DNA of 33,532 bases from Byssochlamys sp. IMV 00236 (Eukaryota > Ascomycota > Eurotiomycetes > Eurotiales > Thermoascaceae). The stretch's first letter is position 1, and every line of letters begins with the position of its first letter. The notes below the pieces were generated by a model that was not told the origin of the DNA, ran no database searches, and saw only the letters and a list, made by a program, of their open reading frames with translations. The stretch is taken from the NCBI GenBank assembly GCA_001931875.2, contig MSJH02000791.1:1-33532 (forward strand). Direction: 5' to 3'. The translations under genes were made by a program, and so were the position numbers. Shown here piece after piece: positions 1 through 11,450 of this stretch.

Positions 1-181
1 AATATATAATGTAGACTAAAATATAAATTATTTTATAATATTTTTTATATATTTCTACTATGCCTAAATAGGCTAGGAAAAATCAAAGTTTCTTGGGGTG
101 CGCCGAGATCCCAAATACTTGGGTGGTATGAGCTTTTAGGGTGGGCTGAGCTCGTCCCCGGCTGGGCTGAGCTACATCCCG
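1..181 (+). mobile_element. MULE-type MITE, copy A (left-truncated by window edge)
   Basis: The 181 bases are identical to 24174-24354, the right third of the complete MITE copy B. They include the GC-rich right terminal inverted repeat ending CATCCCG. The left part lies outside the window. The copy contains many CA, TG and CG dinucleotides, unlike the flanking sequence, so it is essentially free of RIP. It sits in copia Y; the right-hand target duplication would be the next nine bases, ATATTAGCT (182-190), whose partner is out of view. The element is non-coding and would need a transposase supplied in trans. Confidence 0.9.
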
Positions 182-1577
182 ATATTAGCTCTAGATAGTA
201 ATATAACTATTTTAAAAATATTATTTACTTAAAATATATTTATTTTAGCTTTAAATATACTCTTTTATAATTTATCTTAAATAAAATTATTAATTATAGC
301 TTAATATAAGTTTAAGATTAAAATATACTTCTTTACTATATATACTACTATTATTATACTTAATATTTAATTTATATACTTCTCTTAGTCTATATTAATA
401 CCTAAAGATAGGAAATTTAATATAAGTATAGCTTTATATAATTTTAGTTCTTATTTATTATCTAATAATTTAACTTTCTCTTTTTTATATTTTATTATAT
501 AGAGAATCTTTATATAAGATATAACTTATCTATTTAGTCTTAATAAAGAGTTTATTTATATAATCTTATAATTATTTAAGTTATTAAAGTAAGAATTATT
601 AAGTATTTTCTTTTATTTCTTAATCTTATTATAATTAAAATTTTTAATTTTTTTTTAATAAAAAACTTTATTTTCTTTTTAAGAAAAAGATAGAATTTTT
701 TTATAACTCTTTTCTTAATTATTAATATTATTCTTCTTTTTATTTAAGAGTATATATATACTTAATATAAGATTAAATAGAGTAATATATTAGGTTACTA
801 ATTAACCCCTTAAGTTCCTTATTAATATTATATTTAATAATATTCTTTAAAGAATATTTAAGTCTAAATCTTCTCTTAATTTATTTTTAAAAAATTTAGC
901 TTAATAAGTTTTAATAATCTTTTTTATATTTAGAGCTTAGACTTTTTATTATTTATTTATTCCCTTAATATATCTTATAAAAATATAGATTTTACCTTAA
1001 TCTATTAACTTATTCCTTTATATACTTTATAATAAAGATTCTAGGTTTATATATAATATTATCTAATATCTCTATACTCTTAAATAATTAATTAATAGCT
1101 TAACTTTAGTAAATACTTCTTCTAAAAATATTTAAACCCTATTAATTATTAGTCTATTTAATATTTTATTTTTAATATATATATTAGTTTAAGCTATTTT
1201 TATTTATAACTTAACTAAGAGGTTTAAATCTTTAAATATAGTTTTTATCTCTTTCTTAATAGTTTAATATACTTATTTTATAGCTTTATTTTATATTAAT
1301 ATATATAAAATTATTAGTTTATAATAGATATTAAATTACTTCCTTTAAGTCTTAAAAAGCTTCTTAAGTTCTAATATATTATCTAATTATATACTAAGAA
1401 TTTAGAGATTTATTATTATTTTAACTTTTCTCTTCTATTTATTTAAGATAAGAGTAGTATTAAATTTAGCTCTTATTAAAAATACCTATATTTTTCTTAA
1501 AAGATTATTTATAATTATTAGAAAATAAATATATTTATTTTTAAACTCTAGTATTTAACTATATATATTTATATAAA
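182..1577 (-). pseudogene. Copia Y, left part: integrase to RT-linker segment, RIP-degraded
   Basis: Read on the minus strand, this segment aligns with copia W (about 31850-33014) and with the linker before RT in copia Z (about 19185-19790). It covers most of the integrase catalytic domain, the integrase C-terminal part and the linker towards the reverse transcriptase. In the family the integrase joins the cDNA to host DNA. All frames are broken by TAA/TAG and no open frame survives. Its 3' continuation lies left of MITE A, outside the window. Its 5' part resumes at 21550 after the insertion of copia Z. The five bases ATAAA at 1573-1577 are the left copy of Z's target duplication. The assignment rests on repeat homology inside the window plus the integrase-like reading of W. 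Confidence 0.75.
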
Positions 1578-1851
1578 TATTATAAAATAGCAGTTAAGAC
1601 TTATAAGTTCTAGTATAATAAAGATTTTACTTTAAGAAAATTTTTAAGAATAATTTTACTTTAGTAAAATTAAGTAACTTAAAGAAACTATTTCTTAAGC
1701 TCTATTTAAAATCTATTGCTTTAACTAAGAATATATAAATATATTTTATATTTATTATATAAGCTAATATTCTTTCTCTTTAAATATTATTAGCCTTTTT
1801 AAGCTAGTATAATAATTTAAGGAATTTTATTTAAACTTATTCTTTTTAACT
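1578..1851 (+). repeat. 5' LTR of copia Z
   Basis: This 274-bp LTR starts TATTATAAAATAGCAG and ends TTTTTAACT. It matches the 274-bp LTR at 21276-21549 and the LTRs at 29708-29979 (same strand) and 18907-19179 (inverted). The initial TA probably derives from TG by RIP. Left flank ATAAA (1573-1577) equals the right flank of the 3' LTR (21550-21554), giving a 5-bp target duplication; because of neighbouring T/A bases the exact ends are ambiguous by about one base. A few primer-binding-site-like bases (AATTA) follow, then the sequence switches abruptly to an inverted copia half. Confidence 0.85.
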
Positions 1852-1856
1852 AATTA

Positions 1857-2656
1857 TATTACTTAATATAACTTTTTAATATTTTATTTATTATTTAATA
1901 ACTTAATCTTCTCTTTTTTATATTTTACTATATAAAGGATCTTTATATAAGATATAACTTATTTACTTAATAAAGATAAAGAGTTTATTTATAAATTCTT
2001 ATAATTATTTAGATTATTAGAGTAAGAATAATTAGATATTTTTTTTATTTTATAATTTTATTATAATAAAAAGTCTTAATTTTTTTTTAGTAAAAAACTT
2101 CTTTTTTTTTAAAAAAAAAACTAGAATTTCTTTATAGCTCTTTTCTTAATTATTAATATTATTCTTCTTCTTATTTAAAAATATATATATACTTAAAATA
2201 ATAGGCTAAATTATTAATTAATCTCTTAAATTCTTTATTAATATTATATTTAATAATAATCTTTAAGAAATCTTAAGATCTAAATCTCTTCTTAATTTAT
2301 TTTTAAAGAATTTAGCTTAATAAGTCTTAATAGTCTTTTTTATATCTAAAGCCGAAATTTTTTATTATTTATTTATTCTCTTAATATATTTTATAAAAAT
2401 ATAGATTTTACCTTAATTTATTAATTTATCTCTTTATATATTTTATAGCAGAGATTTTAGGTTTATATATAATACTATTTAATATTCTTATACTTTTAAA
2501 TAGTTAATTAATAGCTTAACTTTAATAAAGGCTTTCTTTAAAAATATCTAAATCCTATTAATTATTAGTCTATTTAATACTTTATTTCTAATATATATAT
2601 TAGTTTAAGCTATCTTTATTTATAATTTAACTAAAAGATTTAAATCTTTAAGTATA
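1857..2656 (-). pseudogene. Copia X, distal part: integrase C-terminal region
   Basis: On the minus strand this aligns with copia W from about 32960 down to 32170, that is the integrase C-terminal part and the adjoining linker. It also aligns with the plus-strand linker of Z (19185-19550) in inverted orientation and with copia Y (about 430-1230) in the same orientation. It begins right after the Z LTR with no LTR of its own. It is cut at 2656 by gypsy G1; bases 2652-2656 (GTATA) are the target duplication, and the element resumes at 16688. All frames are broken. Confidence 0.75.
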
Positions 2657-2820
2657 TAATATAGATACAGGCGTATAATATTACCTTAGCGTTATCTGCC
2701 TATTACCTTAATAAGATATAAAGATATAAGATATAGAAGCCTTAAGTAATAATTAGCTATATAGTTACTTCCTTATATAGCTAATAAAAGAATAACTTCT
2801 TTATCCTCTATACTGTAATA
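2657..2820 (+). repeat. 5' LTR of gypsy G1
   Basis: A 164-bp LTR paired with 16519-16682, also 164 bp. It starts TAATATAGATACAGG, where the partner reads TAACATAGATATAAG, and ends CTGTAATA, where the partner reads CTATAATA. Many of the differences are C/T or G/A transitions, as RIP predicts. Both ends read TA where TG and CA are expected. GTATA flanks both outer edges (2652-2656 and 16683-16687). Confidence 0.9.
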
Positions 2821-5800
2821 ATTTAGTAATATATTAAGGTTATCTAGAGCTTAACTATTATTAAAAGTATTCTAAAAACTATTATAGTAATCTGCTATAT
2901 TATTTAATTATTATCTTAAGCTAGCTTTTAATACTAGTAAGTTATCTGCAGTCTCTTCTTTATTATATATAAAGTTATCTGTTATTATTAAAAGTCTTTA
3001 TATTACTTATTTTTTTTATTAAGATTTATCTTAATATTATTTAATTCTACCTCTATTAACTCTAATTTAATGTCTCTTATTAAAATATTTATATTAAGCT
3101 ATTTTCTTATGCGTTCTATACCTAGAGATACTATAGGTCAGCTAAGAATACTTATATCTAAAGCCCTACTTTTATTATTAGAATTCTATATTATATTATT
3201 AGTTTTATTATTTTTATTATTAGTTTTATTATTTTTATCTCTAGTTTTATTATTTTTATTTCTAGTATTATTATAAATTAGCTTTAGTTTCTCTTACTAG
3301 GTATTTTACCTAAAGAAGCTAAGGTTAAGCCTTTATAATAAGCTAGCCTTTAGAGAAAATAGATTAAAGCTAATATCTCCTTATATTATTTAAAGAGATA
3401 TTAGAGCTTATATATAGTTTAGCAGCTTTTTAAATAATAATTTCTTAATTTAAGAATTAGCTTAACTATAAGACTATTAATCTTATTAATTTTATCTTAT
3501 TTTACTATTTAGGATATAATTCTTTAAAATATATTTTATTAGCTTATATTAAGATATTTTAAATTAAGTTATAGGTATTATTTCCTTAAGTAAGATAATT
3601 TATATTTCTTATATTATAAGCAATAGATTAGTCTATTCTTTATAATATTATTAAAGACTTCTTTAGATTTATAATAATATTAATAAAATATTTTACTTTT
3701 AAAAAATAGTAGTTTACTATAGTAGACTTAGCTAACTTTATATTAAAACTTATATAGCTGCTAAATAGACTATATTTTATATATTCTTATAGTACTTCTA
3801 TAGCTTTATTATAAGATAAATATTAATAGAAGTAATCTAGGTTATAAATTTTAGTTATAATACCCCCTTAATTAGCCTTATTTAATCTAGTTCTTAGACT
3901 TTAGAATTCTATTTTCTAGAGCTAAAGAGCTAGATATTAAAGGGTCTTATTATTTAACTTACTGCGTTCTTTCTTAAATCTACTATTATATTATTTAAGT
4001 AAAGCCTTAATATAGTTAATAGTAAATATTAATAATATAATAAATATTATTAACCTAGCTATACTTTTAATACTACTAACTACTAACTCTAATATTATAT
4101 TAATAGAGATATTCTAGCAGATAATAGAATTAAATTAGCAAATAGTAGAAAATATAAGGGCTATATTAGATTAAAATTACTAAATAATAAAATATCTTAT
4201 AAGTTAAAATAATATAGTATAAAATAATATAGCTTAAAATAATAGCTAATTTAGCTATTAATAATAGTAATACTAATATTAATAGTAATAGTATTAATAA
4301 TAGTAAGATTAATAATAATAACTAGTTTAAAACTAAACTCTTAACTATAATTCTTTAATAAACTTAAATGCTAGATTTACTCTAAGAATATTAATAAGTA
4401 TTATAATTAATAATATGCTATAAAAGTAAGTAAAGCTAAAATATTTTTATCTTAACTTAAGTAATAAAAACTATATTAAAATAGGTCTTATTATAATAGT
4501 AAGAAGCTATACTTATTATAGAGATATTTATATTTTTATTAATTAAATTTATAATTTAGTTATAATAAAAGGAAAACCTATTATATAAAGCTATATTTAA
4601 ATATTTCTATATAGCTTAGCCTTATAATAATATATAGCTAAGCTCTCTAAATATAATTATAAAGTACTATATATATATTTTATTAAAGAAGGTTAAATCT
4701 TATAGCTTATAAAGTATTTTAAGATTAATACTGCAGCTGCTATAAAATAGCTTAAGTCTTTATATTATATTATATAAGATATTATAGCTAGCTAAACTCT
4801 TTAAAGATTTATCTAGTAAGTATTATATTTATTATATACTATAGGAATAAAGAAAATATATAGTTAACTATTAGCTATATAGAACAGATTTTCCTTATTT
4901 TTTAAATATAATATATAAGCGCTATAGGAGAATACTATAATATTTAAATTTATTAAGATAATTAAAGAAGCTTATATAGTATAGTAAAAGTAAATAAATA
5001 AAAATTAATATTATTATTAGCAATATAACTATAGTAATATTTAAACCTTTTCTTATTATTCTCCTTTTTTAAATTTCTTAAGGTAGAATTAAAGTAATAT
5101 TAATAATATTAATTAAACTAGAGGTAAAGCCCTATAATAGTTTATATAGGCTAAAAATTAAGACTATAACTATTTTAACTATATAAATATAATACTTTAT
5201 TAATAGAACTAATTTAATATATAAATATAATAATATTAGACTTAAAATCTAGGCTAACCCCTAATATAATTATACTAGTTCCTATAGTATAATAATTAGA
5301 ACTAATAATATTAGGCGTTAAACTAGTATAGAAATAATAATTAAGACCTTTATCTTTTAATATAGCCTTAAGCTATAGTTTATTTAAGCGTTAAAATAGG
5401 TTAAGCTATAAATATTATAGATAAGAACTATAGTTAGTAAAGTTATAATATATTTAGCTTAAAAGTATATAATATAGTATCTCTTAATTAGACCTTAGAT
5501 TTAATTAACTTTTTTAAAGAATATAACAGTTATTATTATTAAAATAGTTATTAAAGTAAATATAATAATTCTTAGTATATAAACTATAGCGAAGATAATT
5601 ATAATATTTATATTAACTATATTATACTATAGATTACTTCTATATTTAAATATTAACTATATTAAGCAGTCTTCTAGTTAAATAATAAGCTTTATAATTA
5701 TTTATATAATACTAATTATTATTAAAAATTAGTATTATATTTTTTTATTATTAAAGCCTCTAATATTATATTATTTAATATTATATTATATAATATTATA

Positions 5801-5900
5801 TTACTTATTACTATATATATAGCTATAATTATACTATAACTTATTATTACTAAATCCTTAGTTAAGTAAGCTTTTCTTAAATATATCTTTTATAAATAGT
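2821..5900 (+). pseudogene. Gypsy G1 leader and gag-like region (not resolved)
   Basis: This stretch lies between the 5' LTR and the protease/RT-like part of G1, where the leader and gag are expected. I could not recognise a capsid domain or a clear zinc knuckle: TAA/TAG interrupt every frame. A short in-frame stretch at 3070-3276 is low-complexity and coincides with a 21-bp tandem repeat. AT-rich short repeats (TAATATTAATAGTAATA-like) occur near 4250-4320. The gag call is by position only. Confidence 0.45.
3199..3261 (+). repeat. 21-bp minisatellite, three units
   Basis: Three consecutive 21-bp units begin at 3199, 3220 and 3241. Each is a variant of TTAGTTTTATTATTTTTATT plus one base, and a partial fourth unit starts at 3262. 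Read in frame they give a Leu/Val/Phe heptad that explains the only open stretch in the area. It lies in the 5' region of gypsy G1 and is probably a tandem duplication that RIP has pushed to A/T. Confidence 0.85.
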
Positions 5901-6770
5901 ATTATATTATAATAAAAGTATATATTACTAGTAGTATTAAGACGAAGTTAATTTATTTAAATTTAGGTTACTCTATAATAATAATTAATAAGATATTTTT
6001 TAAGCGAGTTATACTATAAGTAAAAATTTATTATATATTTAAAATAAAGATTAATAAGATAAAATCTATAGTATATAACTTATTAGCCTATATTTAACTT
6101 ACCTTAAATTATTTAGCTATTTATTATTCTAAACTAATAATACTTAAGCTTAAAATTAAAGCTTACTTAGTTAATTATCTTAAAGTAAACTTTTTACTTA
6201 AAGTTAATATAATAAGTTACTATAATATATTAATATACCTTATTACTTTAGCTTATACTACTATTAAAGATATTTATATTTTATTAAAAATTATTATAAA
6301 GCTAAACTATAGTTTATTATAATTAGTTTATTTTATATATAAAATAATAGTATTACTAAATAGTTTTATATATATCTTAATATATTTTAAAGAATATCTT
6401 ATAGAAGATTATAATTATCTCTTTAAGCTTAATTACTAAAGAATAAGTTTATATACTTATTTAATAAATACTAACTTTATCTTTATTTAGGCAATTAATA
6501 CTATAAATAAAAAATAGGCTATTCTATAAAAAACGCGCTTAAGTTTAATTAATAAGTATAAAGAGATTAATATATTTTATATTAATTTAATTACAGTATT
6601 ACTAATATAGTTAATATTATTATTCTTTAATAAAGCTAAGAGATTAATTACTTAAGATAATAATTTAAGCCTTAAGAGAAAACTTAATATTAGTATTATT
6701 ATTTATAAGCCTCTAAATATTATTAATAAGCTTAAAAAAATAATTAAAGCTTATAATATTTAGTCGGACT
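5900..6770 (+). pseudogene. Gypsy G1 protease-like and RT-linker region
   Basis: The frame upstream of the RT reads, ignoring stops, as a moderately continuous protein-like segment (about 6080-6300) where a retropepsin-type protease and the linker to RT are expected. I do not see a certain Asp-Ser/Thr-Gly active site, so the protease assignment is positional and weak. In the family the protease cuts Gag-Pol. Codon positions show the same pattern as the clear RT downstream, with former Gln/Trp codons as stops. Confidence 0.4.
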
Positions 6771-7366
6771 ATAAATTTATTAATATTCCCCTAGATTAAT
6801 AAATAATAATCCTATTAAAGAAAGGTTAAGAATTAAGTATCTTTAAGTATATTAAGATTTACTCTCTTAGCCTTAAGAACTATAAAATTATTAATTAAAC
6901 CTTTAATAAGCTATATTATTAAAGTAGGATAAAATATATTACTAATTATATATTAAGCGAATATTCTATATTTATTATTTAGTATAATATTAAGCATAAT
7001 AGAATAATAATTTATAAAGATAGGGTAATTATAAATATTTATAGGTTAAACTATATTATTAAACTTAATATTTACTCTCTTCTATTATAAAAGGAGATTA
7101 TTATACTTATAGTAGAAAAACGCTTTATTTTAATATTTAATATAGTTTTCTTTTAATATTAATAGTATATTTAATATAACTATAAGAACTACCTTTTAAT
7201 TATATCTTATAAAGAATAGAAGATTTTTAATATTACTATTATAGGCTTTTATAATATATTAATATATATTTAGCGCTAAATAAATTATTACCTATATACT
7301 TTTTATAAATTTATAAGAATATATATTAATAATATTATAGTCGCCTTTAATATAATTAATAATTAT
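6770..7366 (+). pseudogene. Gypsy G1 reverse transcriptase, N-terminal part
   Basis: Read in one frame ignoring stops, this follows a Ty3/gypsy RT: a template-binding segment, then a QRQIN-like stretch, then the catalytic motif at 7322-7333, which reads YINN where YIDD is expected. Both catalytic aspartates appear as Asn, exactly what TG->TA changes at TGATGAT would give. The enzyme would copy element RNA into cDNA; this copy cannot. The frame stops at 7366 where gypsy G2 is inserted and resumes at 13850 with the RT thumb (VFKK...LKKSF). Bases 7362-7366 (ATTAT) are the target duplication. Confidence 0.85.
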
Positions 7367-8106
7367 TATTAAGGTACGGGCTTAGAGAGTAGGTTAAAAT
7401 AAATAGAATAAGGTAGTTAATACTAGGACTAGCTACAGGATCTTTATCTAGTTAATTTAGACTAAAATAGGTTATTATAGGCAGGTTTAGTAAATAAAAT
7501 ATAGCTTAAAAAGCTTAAATTTAGATTAAGCTATATGCTGAGAATATCTTTATAAGATTATATAATTCCTTATATAATCTAGAAGAGTAATGTATTTCTC
7601 AGCCGACCTAGCCACCCGGGCGACTTAGCTAGTGCCGTATTACATATAAAATAGCCGTTTTTTAAACCTAGATATCTCAACAACTATAGATTTAACATAT
7701 ATAATATTTGAGAAATAGCTTTTTAGGATAGTCCTTATATATATAGTAAAATCTTAGACTTTAAAAACTATTTTTTTCGCGATATAATATAAATAGGTAG
7801 TATAATTTTGGTATTTATATTATTTAGAAGATACCTAAAGAATAAATAAGTTTAAATAATTAAAATTCAGCCTATATATTTTAAATATTATAAACTTTAT
7901 ATATATTCTCTTTAATAATCTTTAGATACGTAGTTGTTAAGATATCTAAGTTTAAAAAATAGCTATTTTATATGTAATACAGCACTAGCTAAGTTACTCG
8001 AGTAGCTAGGTTGGCCGGGAAATATATTATAGACCTTACTCTTTTAAATTAAGTAAGTATTAGCTAATAAATTAGTTATCTTATCCTCTATATTAGTATT
8101 GTAATA
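7367..8106 (-). repeat. 3' LTR of gypsy G2 (interrupted by a TIR element)
   Basis: Without the 438-bp insertion and its duplicated TA this LTR is 300 bp, exactly the length of its partner at 13545-13844. On the plus strand it runs TATTAAGG...GTAATA. On its own strand it would begin TGTTAC and end CCTTAACA before RIP. Inward of it, 8110-8120 is a pyrimidine run CTCCCTTTCTT, the complement of the expected polypurine tract, which confirms this is the 3' LTR of a minus-strand element. Confidence 0.9.
7590..8027. mobile_element. 438-bp non-autonomous TIR element (Tc1/mariner-like MITE) in G2's LTR
   Basis: Comparison with the intact LTR at 13545-13844 shows an exact insertion. The uninterrupted site reads GAAGAGTATAGACC, and the filled site has TA on each side (7588-7589, 8028-8029). 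The terminal inverted repeats are about 100 bp: 7590-7690 begins ATGTATTTCTCAGCCGACC, and the complement of 7927-8027 begins ATATATTTCCCGGCCAACC. No transposase is encoded. A TA duplication with inverted repeats suggests mobilisation by a Tc1/mariner/pogo-type transposase. RIP-type changes are visible but lighter than in the flanks, and stronger in the right arm (CTCGAG where the left arm has CCCGGG). Confidence 0.88.
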
Positions 8107-8164
8107 ATACTCCCTTTCTTAGGGTTAAGCTTTATTAAGACTATCTTTAAGCTTTAGCTTATTT

Positions 8165-8340
8165 AAATAGCAATAATAAAAGTTTATAATAATTTTTTAG
8201 GTATATTATAAGTAGTATATAGGCTTTTTAATTAAGTTATTATAGCCTAACTATTTAATAATATATTATAGTTAGGGGCCTTTATATTTATAGTATTCTT
8301 ATTAAAAATCTAAGATATTTTTAATAATTTATTCTTTAAA
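8165..8340 (-). pseudogene. Gypsy G2 chromodomain
   Basis: On the minus strand the segment around 8246-8262 reads K-stop-LGY, matching the K-W-x-G-Y core of a retroelement chromodomain with Trp mutated to a stop. It is followed by a P-x-Y-Y-L stretch and a helix-like tail. It lies between the integrase C-terminal part and the 3' LTR, the normal place in chromoviruses. In the family it binds methylated histone tails and targets insertion to heterochromatin. A frame change upstream of the core makes its N-terminal limit uncertain. Confidence 0.65.
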
Positions 8341-9960
8341 GCTATTAACTTTAATAGGCAGTAATAAAGGTTATCTCTATTTAAGTATAAGATCTTTAGT
8401 AATAAAGCAAAGTAGGCTAATATTAAATATAGGATAAATATATATTAAGATAAGTAGATTAAGCTAGTAAATATATAGGCTAATAACCTTAATAATATAA
8501 AATAGGCTAAGATTCTTCTAGTTAAGTTTTTTCTAGAAGCACTAAATATAAATATTCTAAATATTTAATTAAATAGACTATTCTATATAATAATAGTAGG
8601 CTAAGGTTTAGTAATAATTAGTCTACTTTTTATAATAGACTTAGGCAATATAGATCTAAGTATAAATATAATTTATAATATCTTATATTTTTTTAATAAA
8701 GGCTTTAGTATTTTTAGTAATAGGCTAGTTTATAAGTTAAATAGGCTTAAATCCTATATATAGATAGAATCTATAGTTAGTAAAAAAGGATAATACTTTA
8801 ATAATCTTAAAATAATAAGAGTTTAATATAAACTTAGCTAAAGATAATTAGTTAACCTAATTATCTTATAAGTAGTTAATATAAATATATAAGTATTATT
8901 CTAGGATAGTATTTATCTTTTTAATCTAATTATTAATCTTAAGATAATAAGTAATAAATAGTAAGTTTATAATATTTAGGCATTAAGTTAGGTATTTCTA
9001 AAAAGTAGTAATAAACTAGAGGCCTTAATTAGATACTATAGTCTTTAATAGTCTATAAAGCTTCTATATATAGCAGATATATAATTATATTATTCCTTTA
9101 ATATTACAGATAGCTTAATAAGGAATAAAATACTTTATTTTTATAAGTCGGTTTATAATAACTAATATAGTATTATAACTTTAATAAGGCATAAGTCTAG
9201 TAATAAAATCTATTAAGATATCTTACTAAAAGTATTTAGGAATAAGGAGCTAGTATAAGACTTCTTAATAGCTTTTATTTAAGGATATAATATAGTAGTA
9301 AATATAATAATTTTAGGTTTAATAATTTATATATTAATATATATTTAGTTAATAGTACTCTTATAAGATTAAGTTATAAAGCTTATATTTTCTAGAGTAT
9401 TTAGATATATATTTATTATAATATTTTTATAATAAATAAGCTCTTAGCTTATTATAGTTAGGAATATATAGGCAGTCTCTATAGTATAAATATCTTTTTC
9501 TTTACTAGTAATTAGCTAATATAATCTTAAGATAATAATTAGCTTTATAATCTAAGGCTTATAGGATAAACTATATTAAGTTATTAAATAAATAAGCTAT
9601 ATTTAGCAGATCTTTAATATCTAGTAAATATTTTAATTTATTAGATATAGCAGGAGAATTTAACTAATTTTACTTAATAGGCGAGGCTATTTCTTTAATA
9701 GGCTAAATAGTCTTTTTAATAGATTAGATTATCTTTTTAATAGATTAAATAATTTTAATAGATTAATTAAGCGGCAGGGTAAATTAAATAGCTTCTTTAA
9801 GCTAAATAAATTAATTTCTTAGAATAAGTTAGGCAGATATTCCTATAGGTTTAGTAGGATTTCTAATCTCTTAAGCTATTAGGTTAATAAAATAAATATA
9901 TCTTACTATTTAACTCCTAATAATAGCTTTTAGTTTTAAAGATCTCTAAATCTATAAATT
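8341..9960 (-). pseudogene. Gypsy G2 integrase
   Basis: Ignoring stops, the minus strand gives a clear Ty3/gypsy integrase core. The first catalytic region (INFIT, expected DFIT) is at about 9205-9225. A NQGLQFITTF stretch (expected DRGPQF) lies near 9010-9045. A LEQYL...QDN motif near the N-x-x-LEQYLR helix lies within 8850-8950. A C-terminal region ending in a GDLVWLN-like part follows. The DDE aspartates read mostly as Asn. The N-terminal zinc-binding part is expected at about 9300-9960 but was not resolved. The enzyme would insert the cDNA; this copy is dead. Confidence 0.85.
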
Positions 9961-10059
9961 AAGATTCTTCTTTTTTAAGACTATCTAGCTTTAATATTAT
10001 AACTATTTATTTCTTTTTTTAAGGAGATTTTCTAACCTCTTAGTTAGAGTATTAGGCTT

Positions 10060-10600
10060 TACTCCTTATTTTTTAAAATAATATATAATTTAGAAATTAA
10101 ACTAGAATAAGAACTTAGATTAATAGGCCTATTACTAGTTTAATAGCTTAATTAATATAAAATATTCTAGGTTATAATAGTCTATAATAACTTTAATTAA
10201 TAATAATATATTTTTAAGCTTAAGGCGCTATTTCTTAAAGTAATAGATAATTACTAATAATTCTTTATTATAAATCTTATAATTATATTCTATAATAAAA
10301 AGCTTCTTTAAGAAAAATATAATAAGATACAGAATTCCTTTATTATTATATTAAAATATAACTCTAGCTAATATATAATTAAATAAGTTAGTTTTAATTA
10401 TAATCTTATAGGTCTAGTTAAATAGCTTTAAGATTAAAGCTTAAATAAATACTTCTTTTAAGGCTTTAAAACTAGACTAATAGATAAATATCTAATTAAA
10501 GGGAATTCTTTTTTAGGTTAAGTTTATAAGCAGTATAATTATCTTAAAAAAGTTATAAATAAACTAATAATAAAAGTTATTAAATTTAATAAAGACTTAT
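10060..10600 (-). pseudogene. Gypsy G2 RNase H
   Basis: The minus strand reads FKALKEVFI...ALIL..., followed by the region equivalent to the D-x-S-D-x-A box. Next come a NYEIYDKELLAI-like stretch (observed with Asn/stop changes) and the D-H-K/R-N-L-x-Y-F region. This is the standard gypsy RNase H, which removes the RNA strand during cDNA synthesis. It follows RT directly. Stops occur at former Gln and Trp codons. Confidence 0.8.
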
Positions 10601-11450
10601 ATATTAATTATATAAATTAGGGTCTTTTATTTAATAATTATTTTTATCTTATCTAAGTTTATCTTAATATAGTCTCAGCTAATAATAATATTTAAAAACT
10701 TAATCTTAGAGATAATAAACTTATATTTCTAAATTTTTATATATAGGCCTATTTTATATAGCTTTTATAAAATAGCACAGATATATTAAATATATTTAGA
10801 ATAAATTATATTATATATTAAGATATTATTAAAATATATAGTATAAAAGATATTAAGATAATCTTATAGAATATTATTAATAAATTATTAAAATATTACT
10901 AATACTCTTATTAAGCTAAATAGTATTACTAATAATTTAAATAGGCTAAGTTAAATATAAAAGGCAGTTAGGTATTCTTATCTTTTCTTAATATAAAGGT
11001 TATTAAATATAGAAATAATATTAATCTTTATAAAATATTTTATTCTTTTTAGGTTATTTAAAGTTTTCTTAATTAGGGGCAGAGAATATTAGTCTTTAAT
11101 AATTATTATATTTAAGGCTTAGTAATTTATATAGATCTATATCCCTTTACTAGGCTTTTTAATAAATAGAATTAAGGATATAGTAGGTAATAAGCTTAGG
11201 TAAATAAATCCCTTCTTTAAGTTTTTTTTAATCTATTTCTTTAGGATCTTTAATTTATTTTAAGATATAGTATATAAGGGTTTAAAAAAAAATAACTTCC
11301 TTTTTAATAATTTAATATTATAGTTATAAGAATAATATAATAATAGATACTTAGCCTTCTTAGGAAAAAAGATATTAATATAATTCTTAAACTCCTTAAA
11401 TAATAGGCAGGTAGAGTCTTTTTTTTTAACTTATTTAATTCTTAGAGCAG
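10600..11450 (-). pseudogene. Gypsy G2 reverse transcriptase
   Basis: From right to left on the minus strand: the RT entry region with a KLPPH-like motif and KI(E/K)L around 11290-11400; the palm with the catalytic motif at about 10810-10838, which reads YFNNILIYN where YLDDILIYS is expected; then thumb and connection with a QVFIKFNNFYY-like stretch (gypsy V-Q-S-F-L-G-F-A-N-Y-Y). Both catalytic Asp are mutated to Asn. The assignment is firm from motif order. Confidence 0.85.

Noticed and set aside
3070..3276. A 68-codon open frame starting at ATG, Leu-rich like a membrane peptide
   Set aside because: It lies inside gypsy G1's 5' region and its C-terminal half is just the translation of a 21-bp tandem repeat. 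Its hydrophobicity follows from T-rich codons, with no ribosomal or promoter context and no homologous frame around it.
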